Positions 1-10,600 of a stretch of 64,000 nucleotides of DNA are shown here, in pieces (within the stretch, counting starts at the first letter, position 1; the number at the start of each line of letters is the position of its first letter). Made by a program: the position numbers and the translations under genes. The DNA is from Candolleomyces eurysporus. Its lineage: Eukaryota > Basidiomycota > Agaricomycetes > Agaricales > Psathyrellaceae. The stretch covers positions 28,306 to 92,305 of the forward strand of contig JANBPK010000870.1 of NCBI GenBank assembly GCA_027579435.1. Reading direction: 5' to 3'. A model generated the notes under the pieces. That model was given only the letters and a program-made list of their open reading frames with translations, had not been told where the DNA came from and searched no databases.

Positions 1-591
1 TCCCTTAATTTGCCGACTCTATTCGACGTCGAAGAGCCCCCAGCCCCAGGTCAAGTCGAATCCGAGGAGTCGACGACAAGCGTTCGCAGTGGGCCCAATT
101 TAACAAGGGTCTCGCGATACCAACTCAGCATCCCGCCCGCTACAGNACCTGCTGAGAACCAGCCANGTGGCCGTCCGAATTCCACCTCAAACGAAGGCCT
201 ACAGGCNTCATCGCGCCTGCAGCACCTAGAAACCTTCCCNCTTCCTTTAACGCCGGATACCTACCCCTTCCTCCACCGGATATCAGGCGATATACTGCTC
301 TCNTTTTTCAACGACTGCAAACCTGGATACCACTTCGGTCTNATCTACAGTCCGTTCTCGGCGAGCCCTCATTATCCAGAGCTCCGAGCCAAACGTCTCG
401 CTGGAGAAGAGCTAAGGGAAGGAGAGGATTATGGGATCGTCGGAATGAACCTTGATCCNGAGGGCGCCAAGTCCAACTGGCTCACCTTTTGCTCAGCGTC
501 GGGAAGGGTTGTGTGTTCTCTCTCTAATTTTCCGGGACCAGCAAAGAATTCAATCAAAGTGTTCGACTTCTCGCGAATTCTGGTTCGCTAG
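1..591 (+). CDS. 3' end of an unrecognised protein gene (5' truncated by window edge)
   Basis: An open frame runs from the left edge to a TAG stop at 589-591, about 195 codons without a visible intron, so the start and N-terminus lie outside the window. The visible part begins with a Ser/Pro/Thr-rich, probably disordered stretch of about 80 residues. A more ordered C-terminal part follows, with segments such as PLTPDTYPFLHRISGDIL and FDFSRILVR. Several codons carry an N. I do not recognise a family. The length of the open frame and its protein-like C-terminus support real coding, but the function is unknown. Confidence 0.5.
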   Translation, partial: SLNLPTLFDVEEPPAPGQVESEESTTSVRSGPNLTRVSRYQLSIPPATXPAENQPXGRPNSTSNEGLQXSSRLQHLETFXLPLTPDTYPFLHRISGDILLXFFNDCKPGYHFGXIYSPFSASPHYPELRAKRLAGEELREGEDYGIVGMNLDXEGAKSNWLTFCSASGRVVCSLSNFPGPAKNSIKVFDFSRILVR

Positions 592-1072
592 GTAGTGAAT
601 CCGGTAGGATATGTGCCCACTCTGTACTTCAAGTCACTCTGTGGTAATGAATGGTCTACGCTGTTGCATCTCCTTCTCTCGGTCGCTGAACCCATAAAAC
701 TAATTCACAAATCATCATTATGCCAGCANGGTTTGCACTACAATACAATGCTAAAAGAAACACAGGATCACGAGGCAGCCTATGATACACGAAGGAATGG
801 GAGTGATAGAATGGATGGTGGAATGCGAAAGATGCGTGAATGAATGTGGTAGTACAAGGTGAGTGGATATGNATAGGAAGTGTAGTAGAAATACACGGCA
901 CCGCGCCGGCGGCGCCTNGTCAATCGAACCCTTGAGCCTGGGGCTTCATAATCATGCTTTGGGAGAGAATCGTATGGGAGACGAAGGAAGAAAGAAACGT
1001 TGCGTGGAGAACTGATGATTTATACACATGATTCCTTGGAGTGGGTGGTATGCGATGGCTGAAGTGGAGCGA
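592..1072. other. Intergenic region between convergent genes
   Basis: This gap lies between the stop of the truncated left-edge gene and the probable stop of the DUF6534 gene on the other strand, so it should hold both 3' untranslated regions. Short open frames here (at 595-843 and 656-901) overlap on opposite strands and look like nothing known. The DUF6534 gene could extend into 920-1072 if a GT-rich donor near 1110 is spliced. Confidence 0.5.
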
Positions 1073-2765
1073 TCAGCCGGTGAGCCTTTGAGTGAGGTGA
1101 CTTAGGGAAGGTGAACTCACCGGAGGGAAAGACAGATGTGCCGTGAGCGGTGCCAAGCCCCATTGACCAGTACTCGATGTTATGGGCGACTTCTTCATTA
1201 ACGAGTTGAGATCAATGCTTTCGTCGGGGAACGACTTCTGCGGCAGCTTTTTCTCTCGAGAGTTGAGCATCGCGAGGAATGAACCGACGTAGACTAGGGG
1301 TGGACAAGATCAGTCCGCATCGAAGGGGGAGAAAATAGCCTTGATCCTTACATTTGGTCAGCATGAACTCGAGACCAAGGAAAACAAAGGTATTGGGCAT
1401 GAGGATGTAAGTAAACATCGCCGTGAGTGAGCAGGCACTAGTACGCTCCGGATGTCAGATAGATGTTCGAGTATCAGGAGCTAGGGATTGGACACACCTC
1501 GTCAGCAAGCCTGTGTTGAGACTGTATTGCATNACCAGAGCAATTCGAGAGTTCAAACTGAAAGTACGAAAGGCAGTGATGAGAGCACGTCCATGTTTGA
1601 TGGCGCTGGCAGCACGTACCGAGCACCGGCTCCCCGACTCTTGTGCAAATACCAGCACATGGCAGCGGCGATGAAAAAGTCGATAGCTGTCGAGGTACCC
1701 AATGCGGCGGTGATGGCCCACTAAATCGTAGCTGTGTCAGAGCATACTTGGATGTTATTGCCAATTTAACTCACGGCGATGCTGTCCAATTCAATGAATC
1801 GCTTGACTGTAAAGACTTTGTATGCGAGGACTAGTGCAGAGTCAGGGATGCGTTCAAGGGAGAAGGCNACTCAGCTACTCACAAAGCCCAATTCCTGGAA
1901 GAGTCGAGAGCGGCGATGTGAGNTGGAAGTGGTTTATGGTTGGTTTTGAACGAGACGCACCAAAGCCTGCAATGACAATCGATACCTGCCTGGGGGTGAG
2001 TAGGCTGAGGATAGTGGAAAGGGTAAAGCGACGTACTGAGATGTAACCAAGCACTCCCTGATGGTACCCTGAGACTGGGCACGAGTCAGTATATCAGCGC
2101 AAATCGTGCACTCGAAGTACTCACGCTTCCAGATACGCTTGGCATACAGACTAAGGAAAGTGTCAGAAGGGCCCACGACGGCTTAGAGCCACAGTACACA
2201 CCTGTGAACCATCACGATGACGATGACGTTGACCAATACTTGAAGCTTTAAAGGCCAGACTTGAGCTCATGACTCGTTGCAAAGTCGTGGAACGTACCTG
2301 GATTGACCTGCGAAAATGAGATAACAGCTTTAGTGACTCCCTTTGAGTAAAACGAGAGTTGATAACGCACCACTGGATAAATTGCAATCCCAGGAGGCTT
2401 CCAAAGCCGGTGATGACATATTGATAGACACCGTGAATCGTCAAGAAGAGGTGGAACGCGTCGAGGATCCTATCAGTGGACAAACAATGTCAGACACGAG
2501 CCGCGTGTGATGCGTAATCTGGACCACAAACCAGAGGATGGCGACAGCGGCCTTCTGAAAGAGAGGATCTTGAGAGTACGAGTGGAAGTACCGGTACAGC
2601 TGCAAAGTCGTAATCCCAAACAAACTGCGGACCACTCAGATTAGTGTCACTCAGGTGAACGAAAGAGAAGGAGACTCACAATCCAGCCCCAACCACACCC
2701 AGGTACGCAGCCCCAATCGTGTTGTCCAGCGTAGGATCGACTAGACTGGTGAGCAGAGGGGCCAT
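1073..2765 (-). CDS. DUF6534 seven-helix membrane protein (copy 1)
   Basis: The reverse strand encodes a multi-exon polytopic protein beginning MAPLLTSLVDPTLDNTIGAA at 2765. Ordered family landmarks follow across short introns: FGITTLQLYRYFHSYSQD, a Trp-ending helix spliced to ILDAFHLFLTIHGVYQYVI, WAITAALGTSTAIDFFIAAA with MCWYLHKSRG, QYSLNTGLLT, then FTYILMPNTFVFLGLEFML and FLAMLNSREK. The Leu-Asp-x-x-His helix, the 'TTLQ' motif and the final 'LAMLN' segment are hallmarks of the DUF6534 proteins that are greatly expanded in mushrooms. Their function is unknown; seven helices and a cytoplasmic tail suggest a membrane receptor or sensor, which is inference. The C-terminal end is uncertain: a GTGAGT near 1110 may splice to further codons, and the simple reading stops at 1073. 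A second member lies at 48.6-50.8 kb. Confidence 0.8.
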
Positions 2766-3751
2766 GGCGTCGGTGGCGAAGGGAGAAGGGAAGAGAAGAA
2801 ACGAAGGAGAGCGGATGAACGAGGAAAACAAAGGATNGGGGGGTTAATAGCTCGAAAAAGCCTTCATTATATGCCCCAGCATCGGCGTTCGTGAAAGGCA
2901 GATGCACCAGGGTCCATCTTTATGGGGAAACCTGATAGCGAGCACTGGAAATACGGCTCGGTTGACAACCCATATGACCGGAGTCAGCCCACCAACTAAC
3001 CAACTATTCAAGCGGTACATTGGTCCGGATAAGTAAGTATGGAGTGGACAATGGCGCCCGGAAGAAGTGATCCTAGAAATGAATAAGGAATCCGCCCAAA
3101 ATCGCAGGCATACGAGAAGTCTGCCATAAGCTACTTACTTGGAGAAGCACTCAAGTTTACGACCCAAGATGCAAACGATACGGTTTTCTCGGGTCACCGG
3201 TAGCCCAAAAGGCGTGCCGTTGCCCAGCCTCATCCCCAACAAATTGTTCGCGACGTACTCAAGAGAGTTGCGGTTGGAGCCAGGCAGGAACAATGGTGGG
3301 TGGCGTCGAATCTCCGTTACACAGGAAAACGTGGCCAGGGCCCAGCCCACACTTTTTCACGGCCGATGTGCAACTGTGGCGGAGCTGGCCGCATGTCCAG
3401 AAAACAAAAGCTAGCATTCCGAAAATCGTCATCGATGTGACACGAGGCAACGGTGCGCACGCCCCGCGGCCCTGCCAGTGTCCCTGGTCGCCGTCCGAGC
3501 GGCAATTATCAATGTCATATTAACTGCAATGCTTTGTGAGCAACGAACTCGAGCAGAGATGAGCAGGTTTGAACGTTACACGCACACTTCAGTAGTCATT
3601 TGAACCTCTTCTCTATCGTCCATTTATCTGTGAGACGGTGTATGTGGGAGGTCTGATTCACTGATTGATTAATGATGGTTGTCGTGCTGAGTTTCTCGTG
3701 CCTGGAAAAAACATTTAACGTCATAGCTGTAAATAATTGCATACGGTCATC
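2766..3751. other. Intergenic region upstream of DUF6534 copy 1
   Basis: This is about 1 kb between the DUF6534 start and the tRNA. The part next to 2765 must hold the DUF6534 promoter; a TATA-like ATATAATG is read on the reverse strand near 2867-2875. Overlapping short frames on both strands at about 3135-3520 include one hydrophobic reverse-strand piece (FGMLAFVFWTCGQ), but I cannot build a consistent exon chain from them. No gene is called. Confidence 0.4.
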
Positions 3752-3834
3752 GGCCTTATGGTCTAGTAGTATGATTCCTCGTTTGGGTTCCCCAAATATC
3801 GAGGAGGTCCTGGGTTCAACTCCCAGTGAGGCCC
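3752..3834 (+). tRNA. trnP-UGG: tRNA-Pro(UGG) with an 11-nt intron
   Basis: A full cloverleaf can be drawn. Acceptor GGCCTTA (3752-3758) pairs with TGAGGCC (3827-3833), with discriminator C at 3834. The D arm includes the A-box-like TGGTCTAGTAG. The anticodon stem is CCTCG/CGAGG (3777-3781 and 3800-3804), and the T arm is CTGGG-TTCAACT-CCCAG. The anticodon at 3784-3786 is TGG, reading proline CCA and, with wobble, other CCN codons. An 11-nt intron (3788-3798) sits at the canonical place after position 37, and its CCCAAA can pair with TTTGGG of the anticodon loop, as expected for pre-tRNA recognition by the splicing endonuclease. Protein frames over this site are shadows of the tRNA. Confidence 0.95.
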
Positions 3835-3836
3835 TC

Positions 3837-3841
3837 TTTTT
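3837..3841 (+). terminator. RNA polymerase III terminator of tRNA-Pro
   Basis: A run of five T residues begins three bases after the discriminator base of the tRNA. This is the usual Pol III stop signal. Confidence 0.85.
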
Positions 3842-3986
3842 CAATCGACGGCAAGCGAAGTTAATAATTGGTGTAGTTAGGGGCTAAGTAGCATGTTTCG
3901 CATCTCCGAAGTCAGTAATTTAAGACGCAGGTTCAGAACTGTCTGACTCTGGGCCGGCACGCTTTTTCTTCAGAGCCGGAAAGGCT

Positions 3987-5765
3987 TCATCTGTTATTGC
4001 AAGGTGAGCACGAGATTAACAGGTCAACAGTGAGAAACGTACGGATCGACTTCCAACTGATTTGGCGATGAGTATCAGTTGGGTCACTAAATATGAATAC
4101 ACCGAGCGTGAAGGCAGCCTAGTGAAAGGTAAGGTTTCAGTGAGAAATATTTTACTACTAATTCGAATGGCATAGAGACTGACAGAGAGTGCCAGCAATG
4201 CGAGGCAAGGTACTATTCCCACGAGGTCTGGAATATAATGAGNATTTAGATTGTTATTCGCAACTCATTCCTGTCGTTCAGTGAAAAACGCATACCGATA
4301 ATGTCGCCTGAGTAAATACCACCACATCATAAGTCATGACCAAATGGAACNACGGACGAAACTCACCAAATCCTTCAGGCGCTCCTGGCATGCTTTGACG
4401 AAGTTGCGTGAATGCGAATAGAGTTGCGACTGGGACAAGAAGAACCTCTCCTCGCTGCTTGAAGCCGAAGAAGACCGTCGTTATCATGACGAGCACAAGA
4501 ATCAATGTGATNAGCCCTGGAAGATGAATGTTCAGGATCCAGATGGTNTCTTNNTATGTCCGAAAATNTGGAAGACNTACANACAGCAATGGTGGCCACT
4601 ATGCAGTAAAGCTTGACGAGACGACTGCGGGTCAGGGTGATCGTTGCCTCGACCAAACCTGGGGGCACGTTTGTCACGGAATCTCTGTGACCAAAGTGCG
4701 TCTCCAAGCCACTTGTAGATTTTGGTTCAATNACCATNTTTTCCCATGAGCTATTCAGAACTCACACTGCGATGCCGCGGGTCNTAGTGATTTCCACCCC
4801 CACCGTAGCATTGGTCGCTTCCTCTTGAGCGAAGAAAATGATTTCAGCCAGATAGCTTCNAGTNCGGGTCAGCTNTTAGCGACGAGGAAGTCTCAATACG
4901 TATTGACTGACCTATCGAACGGGTANAACAGCAAACTGGACTTGTCGGAATTGGGAGAAAACAGTGCTAGCTGCGTGCGGAAGGTAGGCACACGAGACGC
5001 GAGATCGTTAACAGCGAATGCCGTCGCGTTGAACTTGAACAAAGGTCTTGTGGGTCTGTCACTTGAGAGAATTTCTTCCTGCGTCGAATGTGTACCATCC
5101 GCTCTGAGGAGGTTTCTGAGCGATCAGGAAAAATTCAATGAGCAGGGGTTCACAAGAGGTAATATGGGAGGTTCNTACGTATCAAAAAAGATATTAACTT
5201 CGGTGCATGCTCCTAAATTGTCTGCTCTGCATTGAGAGTTCTTTTCACCGAGGATCCTCCAATCAACCTTCATACTCCCTGCTTTAGGGTCAGCAGATAT
5301 GAGCACGACTTCGAAATCAAGCTANCAATAGGCGATGAGCATGAAAAACTTAAGGGAAAGGAAAAGAGTGTTTTCGCGTACCCTCCTCCCTTCGAAGAGC
5401 GGAATACCTCCAGGACCTGGATACGCCATCTCCTTCGCATGCAACGTCAAACCCATGATAATCGATATTACGGGTGCCATAATAGTAAACGCGACGCAGA
5501 CAGCGAGCCACCATTTCAGCCTCGTGGGGCTGAGTCGTTTGGGCGGCATAGTGGGCCTNGCCTGGAAAGACCACCATCCAGGCTGTGAGTTCTGCGTGAA
5601 CCTGTGATCGGGAGCCTCCTTCAGTCCATTCGGTCTAGCTGGTCGTATCAGGGTGGCGCTAGATGATTGAGCATGGTTCTCGTTAACAGGACTTTCAATT
5701 ATCTCTGTCGGCGACCGTCGAGCTGGAGCGCCAAAGGAGAGCTGTCTTGAGTTCGGATTCGACAT
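3987..5765 (-). CDS. DUF4436-type multi-pass membrane protein
   Basis: The reverse strand starts MSNPNSRQLSFGAPARR at 5765. A polar N-terminal tail of about 75 residues is followed by a transmembrane helix (WWLAVCVAFTIMAPVISII). Next comes a beta-rich extracytoplasmic part with SMKVDWRILG, ACTEVNIFFD, a YPFDR-type segment (near 4970) and VGVEITRTRGIA. The C-terminal membrane region has LILVLVMITTVFFGF, EVLLVPVATLFAFTQLR, SMPGAPEGFG and GIVPCLALLALS. The 'LFAFTQLR...MPGAP.GFG' block and the order of parts match fungal DUF4436 proteins, whose function is not known. The last exon appears to end with a stop at 3987-3989. Several N bases near 4500-4600 blur one helix. Splice sites were inferred by eye, so the overall outline is surer than each boundary. 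Confidence 0.72.
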
Positions 5766-6369
5766 GAGACACAGAAAGCGAATGCTTCTGTGACTGGCTG
5801 CGTTTGGATGGAGGGGGAAGGCGACGGGGTAACCATCGCATCAATCTATATAAACTCTTGTATTCCGGAGACCGTCAAGCGTCAATCATGAATTTTCAGG
5901 GACATGGGTACCGACGGTGAAGTCTTGGCAAGCCAAGCAATCGCCCGCAGGCAATCCCAGGTATGGGCGCTGTTGCCTGCGTGGAGGTTAACTTCAAATT
6001 AAGCGCCCGATAATGCCAAGGAGCGGAGGCAACCAATGATTGCTCTGAAAAAGTCCGTTGAGCCGAAATCACCTCCCGAGCGCACTCTTGGCTCTGGACA
6101 TTAAGCGCCGAGATGTTTGTCACACTATGTCTGCCTCACGGCCCCGATCAATCCCTGACGCCCCGGAAGCCACAGCTACCTGGTTGAATAGTTTCGATGT
6201 CTTGTCCAGACTCGGTTCTGCCTTGAAAACAGAACTTCTGAGAGCACGTCATTCAACGCCTTTACTGAGNACACAATCACTTGACAGAACTTCTTCGGAA
6301 TTCGGCGTGGGTACCAATATCTTCGATACATATAAACCTTTGGGAGACTTTCTTTAGGGCCTGGACATC
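5766..6369. other. Divergent promoter region between DUF4436 and SDR genes
   Basis: The two flanking genes are divergently transcribed, so this 600-bp gap must carry both promoters. A short forward frame (6058-6357) ends just before the SDR start and overlaps its TATA-like site, so it is unlikely to be a gene. I see no RNA gene or repeat. Confidence 0.5.
6331..6336 (+). promoter_or_regulatory. TATA-like box of the SDR gene
   Basis: TATAAA within ACATATAAAC lies 39 nt before the SDR start codon at 6370. This implies a very short leader if it is used. Confidence 0.45.
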
Positions 6370-7323
6370 ATGTCGAAGAACGTTGTCATCATTGGAGGGC
6401 ACGGTAAGGTGAAGGAAGCACTCAGCTCACTCTCAATGATCAACTGACAAAACTTTTCCCACTAAATTCAGGTGGCCCTCCGACTGACTCGCCTCCTCTC
6501 ATCTTCCCACAACCTAACTTCCGTCATCCGAAGCGACTCTGAAGACCAAATCAAAGACGTCGTCGAAGCAGGCTCAACACCCGTCGTCCTCTCACTCGAG
6601 GACGCACCTCAATCANAATTTACAGACCTTTTCAACAAGACCAAGGCNGACGTTGTTTACTTCACCGCGGGGGCGGGATACAAGGCTAGTGAAGAGAGAA
6701 CAAAGAAGGTTGAATACGAAGGNGTGCTCAAGGTTCTCGATGCAATCGAGAGCGTNGANTCGACCTTGAAGAAGCCTCGCTTCCTCATCATNTCCGCTGT
6801 GGATGTCCGAGACCCGAACAAAATCCCAGANCACTATGTAAGTCAGGATANACTGCTGCCTCCAAATTNATTCGGGAGACNANAGATCCTAATTCATNTT
6901 CCTCTGGGTCTAGAACGAAGAAGACAAGCGGCTCTCTGAACGGATGCGCCAAATCATGCCTGCATATTTCCAATGGAGGTACGAAGCAGACAAGAATCTT
7001 GTAGCTCGCACTGCNTTCAAGTGGACCATTCTTCGACCGGGGGGGCTTACTGACGAGCCGGGGGTTGGTAAAGCTTCGATAGGTAAAACTCACCTTACGG
7101 TNACGATATCGGTGAGTACNGNTTCAGTGGAGAANAATCACACTCCGNCGTCTTGCTGATCGCATCCTACTGATAGAGGGACGACTTTGCTTCGATTCTC
7201 GCAANCCTCCTGGACAGGGAAGACGCATCCGGTCTCGCGATAGATACTGTCGGGGGAAGTACTCCAATCACTGAAGGATTGGACGCGTTCATCGCTCGAG
7301 GGGAAACGGATTGGATTGGCTGA
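6370..7323 (+). CDS. Atypical SDR / NAD(P)-binding Rossmann protein
   Basis: The start ATG at 6370 opens MSKNVVIIGGHGK. An intron (6409-6471, GTGAAG...TTCAG) joins this to VALRLTRLLSSSHNLTSVIR, rebuilding a GGxGxxA-type dinucleotide-binding fold of the atypical short-chain dehydrogenases (NAD(P)H-binding, YwnB-like). Further blocks are DVVYFTAGAGYK, then across an intron near 6840-6912 EEDKRLSERMRQIMPAYF and DKNLVARTAFKWTILRPGGL, typical of the substrate-side helix and the 'tilRPGgl' motif. A last exon encodes DDFASILANLLDREDASGLA and ends TGA at 7321-7323. About 250 residues is normal for the class. It lacks an obvious YxxxK pair, as is common in atypical SDRs, so the substrate and even catalysis are unknown. 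Several single N bases fall inside codons. Confidence 0.87.
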
Positions 7324-7668
7324 CAGCGACGCAGTGGATGTGAACAGCAAAGAGGTCAGATCACTCATAGGTACATACAGTNGATAAGTGGTACAAAACA
7401 AATTCGGAGAGCGTATGGCGAGGATAACGTCTCTGTAAGAAGTAAAACACCAAAAGTAAGGTGATGTGATGGTACACAATCAAAGATAAANGNAACAAGC
7501 ACGCCCCTAGAAAAAGATCAAAGCAAAACATAACAGCAACACACNGCACAGTAGTCTTCAGTCCAANCGAGAAGATCAGAAAGCCAATTGGTTCTGNTCT
7601 ACATTAACCCAGCTAGACCTCTTCTCCCTACAATCCATCAACAGACGATGAGTCAGCTAAACATAGAA
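7324..7668. other. Convergent intergenic region (SDR / alpha-mannosidase 3' ends)
   Basis: This region separates two genes transcribed towards each other and should contain only 3' untranslated sequence. The frames present are short and unlike known proteins. Confidence 0.6.
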
Positions 7669-10600
7669 TCAGTATGAAACGAACGGGACTGACACTTTTT
7701 TATGGGAAGGGGGTGGGGCGGGCGTACCAAGAACGAGCTTAATCGTCTTGACCTCAAATCCACGGAAATCGAGCTTCACAACAGCTCCCCCACCCTGCTC
7801 CTCCGTAAGCTGGAGCAACTCCAACGTGTTAGTATGATCTTCAAGCAGATTCGTTGCGTAGGCTTTGGCAACGGGGATATGACGGTTGACTTTCAAGTTC
7901 ACACAACCATGGCCACCATAAGCTTCGAATAATCTTAGAATGATAGATTCGCCAGAAGCATCGTCAACGTTGACAGGAGCGTCAAACGAGTCGTATTCTC
8001 CTCGCTTGACGGTCTCCAGGAAAACGTTACGCGAGCCTTCCAGAGAGAACGGAGGCCTGTGAACGGAAAGGACATCCTCAGTTCCAGGAGTCAAGCAGCG
8101 AACTGAAATGTTTGTTAGCANGACCAAAGCAAATGAAGAGTTAAAACTGGGAACATACCCCTCAGAGGAGAGTTGTATAGGTAGCCGGCTACCGGCACGT
8201 CGGACTCGAGGAAGTGGCCTTCATGAGGATAAACTGCCCACGAGAACCGATGTTCACCTATGTAATGGTTGNNTCAGAATGAGAATGNGTCATCGTGACC
8301 NAGCANAAANTAACCTTGATCCTGCTCCGCATCAGGAGCCGTCGCCGAACGAAGGAGAGAGATCCTCAAAATATTTCCAAGGCAGGAGAAGCCATACTTG
8401 GATTCGGAGAGGATGGCCACACCATAGCCAAATTCACTGAGATCAGCGTACTAGAAAACGAGCGTTCCTGTCAATCAAGTGCACGGACAACACGATCTTG
8501 GACAGCGTACTTTGTGTCCGCAAACCTCGAACTTAGCCATGTCCCACGTAGTGTTCTTGTGAGTGGGTCGCTGGAGGTGTCCGAACTGNGTCTCGTACGT
8601 AGCATTCGGGCTATGAATATTCAGTGGAAGTTCAACTGGACGAAGGGTCAGCCATCGACNCAGACAGCGTTTGGGTGTGCACATACACTTCAAGAACTCG
8701 TGTCGTTGATGCCAATCCACAATCGCCTCGAAGTTGAAGAACGAACGCGAGCCATCCTTGACCGTAGCTGCAAGTCGAGGTCNCTGTNAGATNAGGGGTT
8801 CGATGCGACNAGCGGGATCCTACCTGAAGTAGCCGAAAGCGAGATCTGGNATAAATCAATTCGTCAGTCAGCGGACGGGGCAGGAACAGATAAAGAACNT
8901 ACAGTGACGACGATGGTGCTCTGNCCATACTTGACCTCAGCTCTCACAGCACCATACAATGGACCTTGAGCAACAACGGAAATGTTCGAGAACTTGAGAG
9001 GCTCNGAAACCTCCAAATGATGGACCTCAACGTCTATAGTAGATGGCAAGAGTTAGANCTACACCNAAANACACATAGAAACAGGTGTACGTACCCCACG
9101 CATCCCANTAATTCGGCCTATCCTGGAAGATNACAAGACCACCAGTGTGNCCCGAAGCAATCAACTCGCGGCTGGAGGTGCAGAAAGGCCATGCATGAGC
9201 AGCAGCACTACGAAAGGGNGACAAGGAGAANGACTCACTCAGTCTTGACATCCATNAGACTGGTGATTCTTCCTTCAGAGATGGTCANTTGAACGCTCGA
9301 GTTCCTGAGGACAAAGTGGTCCGATCCATTGGTGTAGACTATCACCGACTGTCAATTCAANTTGCTTGAAAACAGAGCAATGCGCTCACCAGACACGGGC
9401 ATAAGCTTGGAGCGCAGCGCATTCGAAGGCTTGGTCAATTCTCCGTAGTTGCCGCCTTCAGGACAATGCATGAGAGCATAGCCTTCCCTCCCATCATCAG
9501 ACGCTTGAAGCACCTTAGCTTTGACGGCAGGGCCCGCCTTAGACAGAGGAATGTTCACAACGTCCAAGCGCGGGAAGAAAGTGGTGTTGAATGCGACAAC
9601 CTTGGTCGTGCCGGCGAGAGCCTTGCTGCGGGTGTTGGGCGTGAGAGGCATGGAGTTAGGGAACAGGACAGAGAGAGCCTCTTCCAAAAGGGCTTCTCCA
9701 TCTCGCTTGACTTCAGCGTAAAGCTTTTCAGCATCTTCGTAAACCATTCCACTGATCGAAGTGAGTGAAGGGCAGAGAGATCAAGTGCAGAAGAACATAC
9801 ATGGATGACCCAGGCAAAACATCGTGGACTGGAAGGATGTAACGTCAGCGAGTCGCAGAATGATAATAAGTGAGAGAGACTAACATTGGTTCAGCAAGAC
9901 CTTCTCCCAACAGTTGTCGACATCTAACTTGGGATAGACGTAATCTTGGCATTGATGCTTGTGGAGGGAGGCAAATGTGGCCAGGAGCTGAAAAGACACA
10001 TTCAGCGGTTGCTCTCGCAAACCGAGACCCGAGGGCATACTTACCTCAACGTCGCGCAGAAGAATCTCTGAGTGCCTGTTGCCTTTCTTGATCGAGCCAT
10101 GGGAAGTATAAGTTCCACGATGGAACTAATGTTGAACTTAGCATTGGCTCAGAGTACGGGAGAGGGTGAGACAAACCTCCAAGTAAAGCTCGCCATGCCA
10201 ATTGGGCAGCTTCTTCCCTTCATTACTTGTTTTCTCAAGGTCTTCGAAGAAGTCGTCGACCGAATGGCCCATGTCGACAGAAGGAAGTTCGCGATGGGTA
10301 TTCGTCACGGCACGAATGCGGCGCAGCTGGGTACCAGAGCACGATAAATTCATGAGAGGCATGGAAGGCAGCAATTCTACTCACGTTCTCCAGCATTTTG
10401 TTAAGGGGTCCTCCGCCACCATCACCGTTTCCGAAGACGAGCAAGGCAGTATCAGAGGATTCCAAGTTCTAGGAAAGTTGAAATTAACATAAACGCCAGG
10501 AGAGCGTGGGTCCGTGTCGCTTACTTTGTGATTCGAGAGGCCCTTCTTGACATCGCCCACCGTGGCTTGCGCGGTATAGGTTTCGACTGTCCATCGAATC

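Noticed and set aside
3596..3844. 82-codon reverse open frame with ASLGVEPRTSSIF
   Set aside because: It is the antisense shadow of the tRNA-Pro gene.
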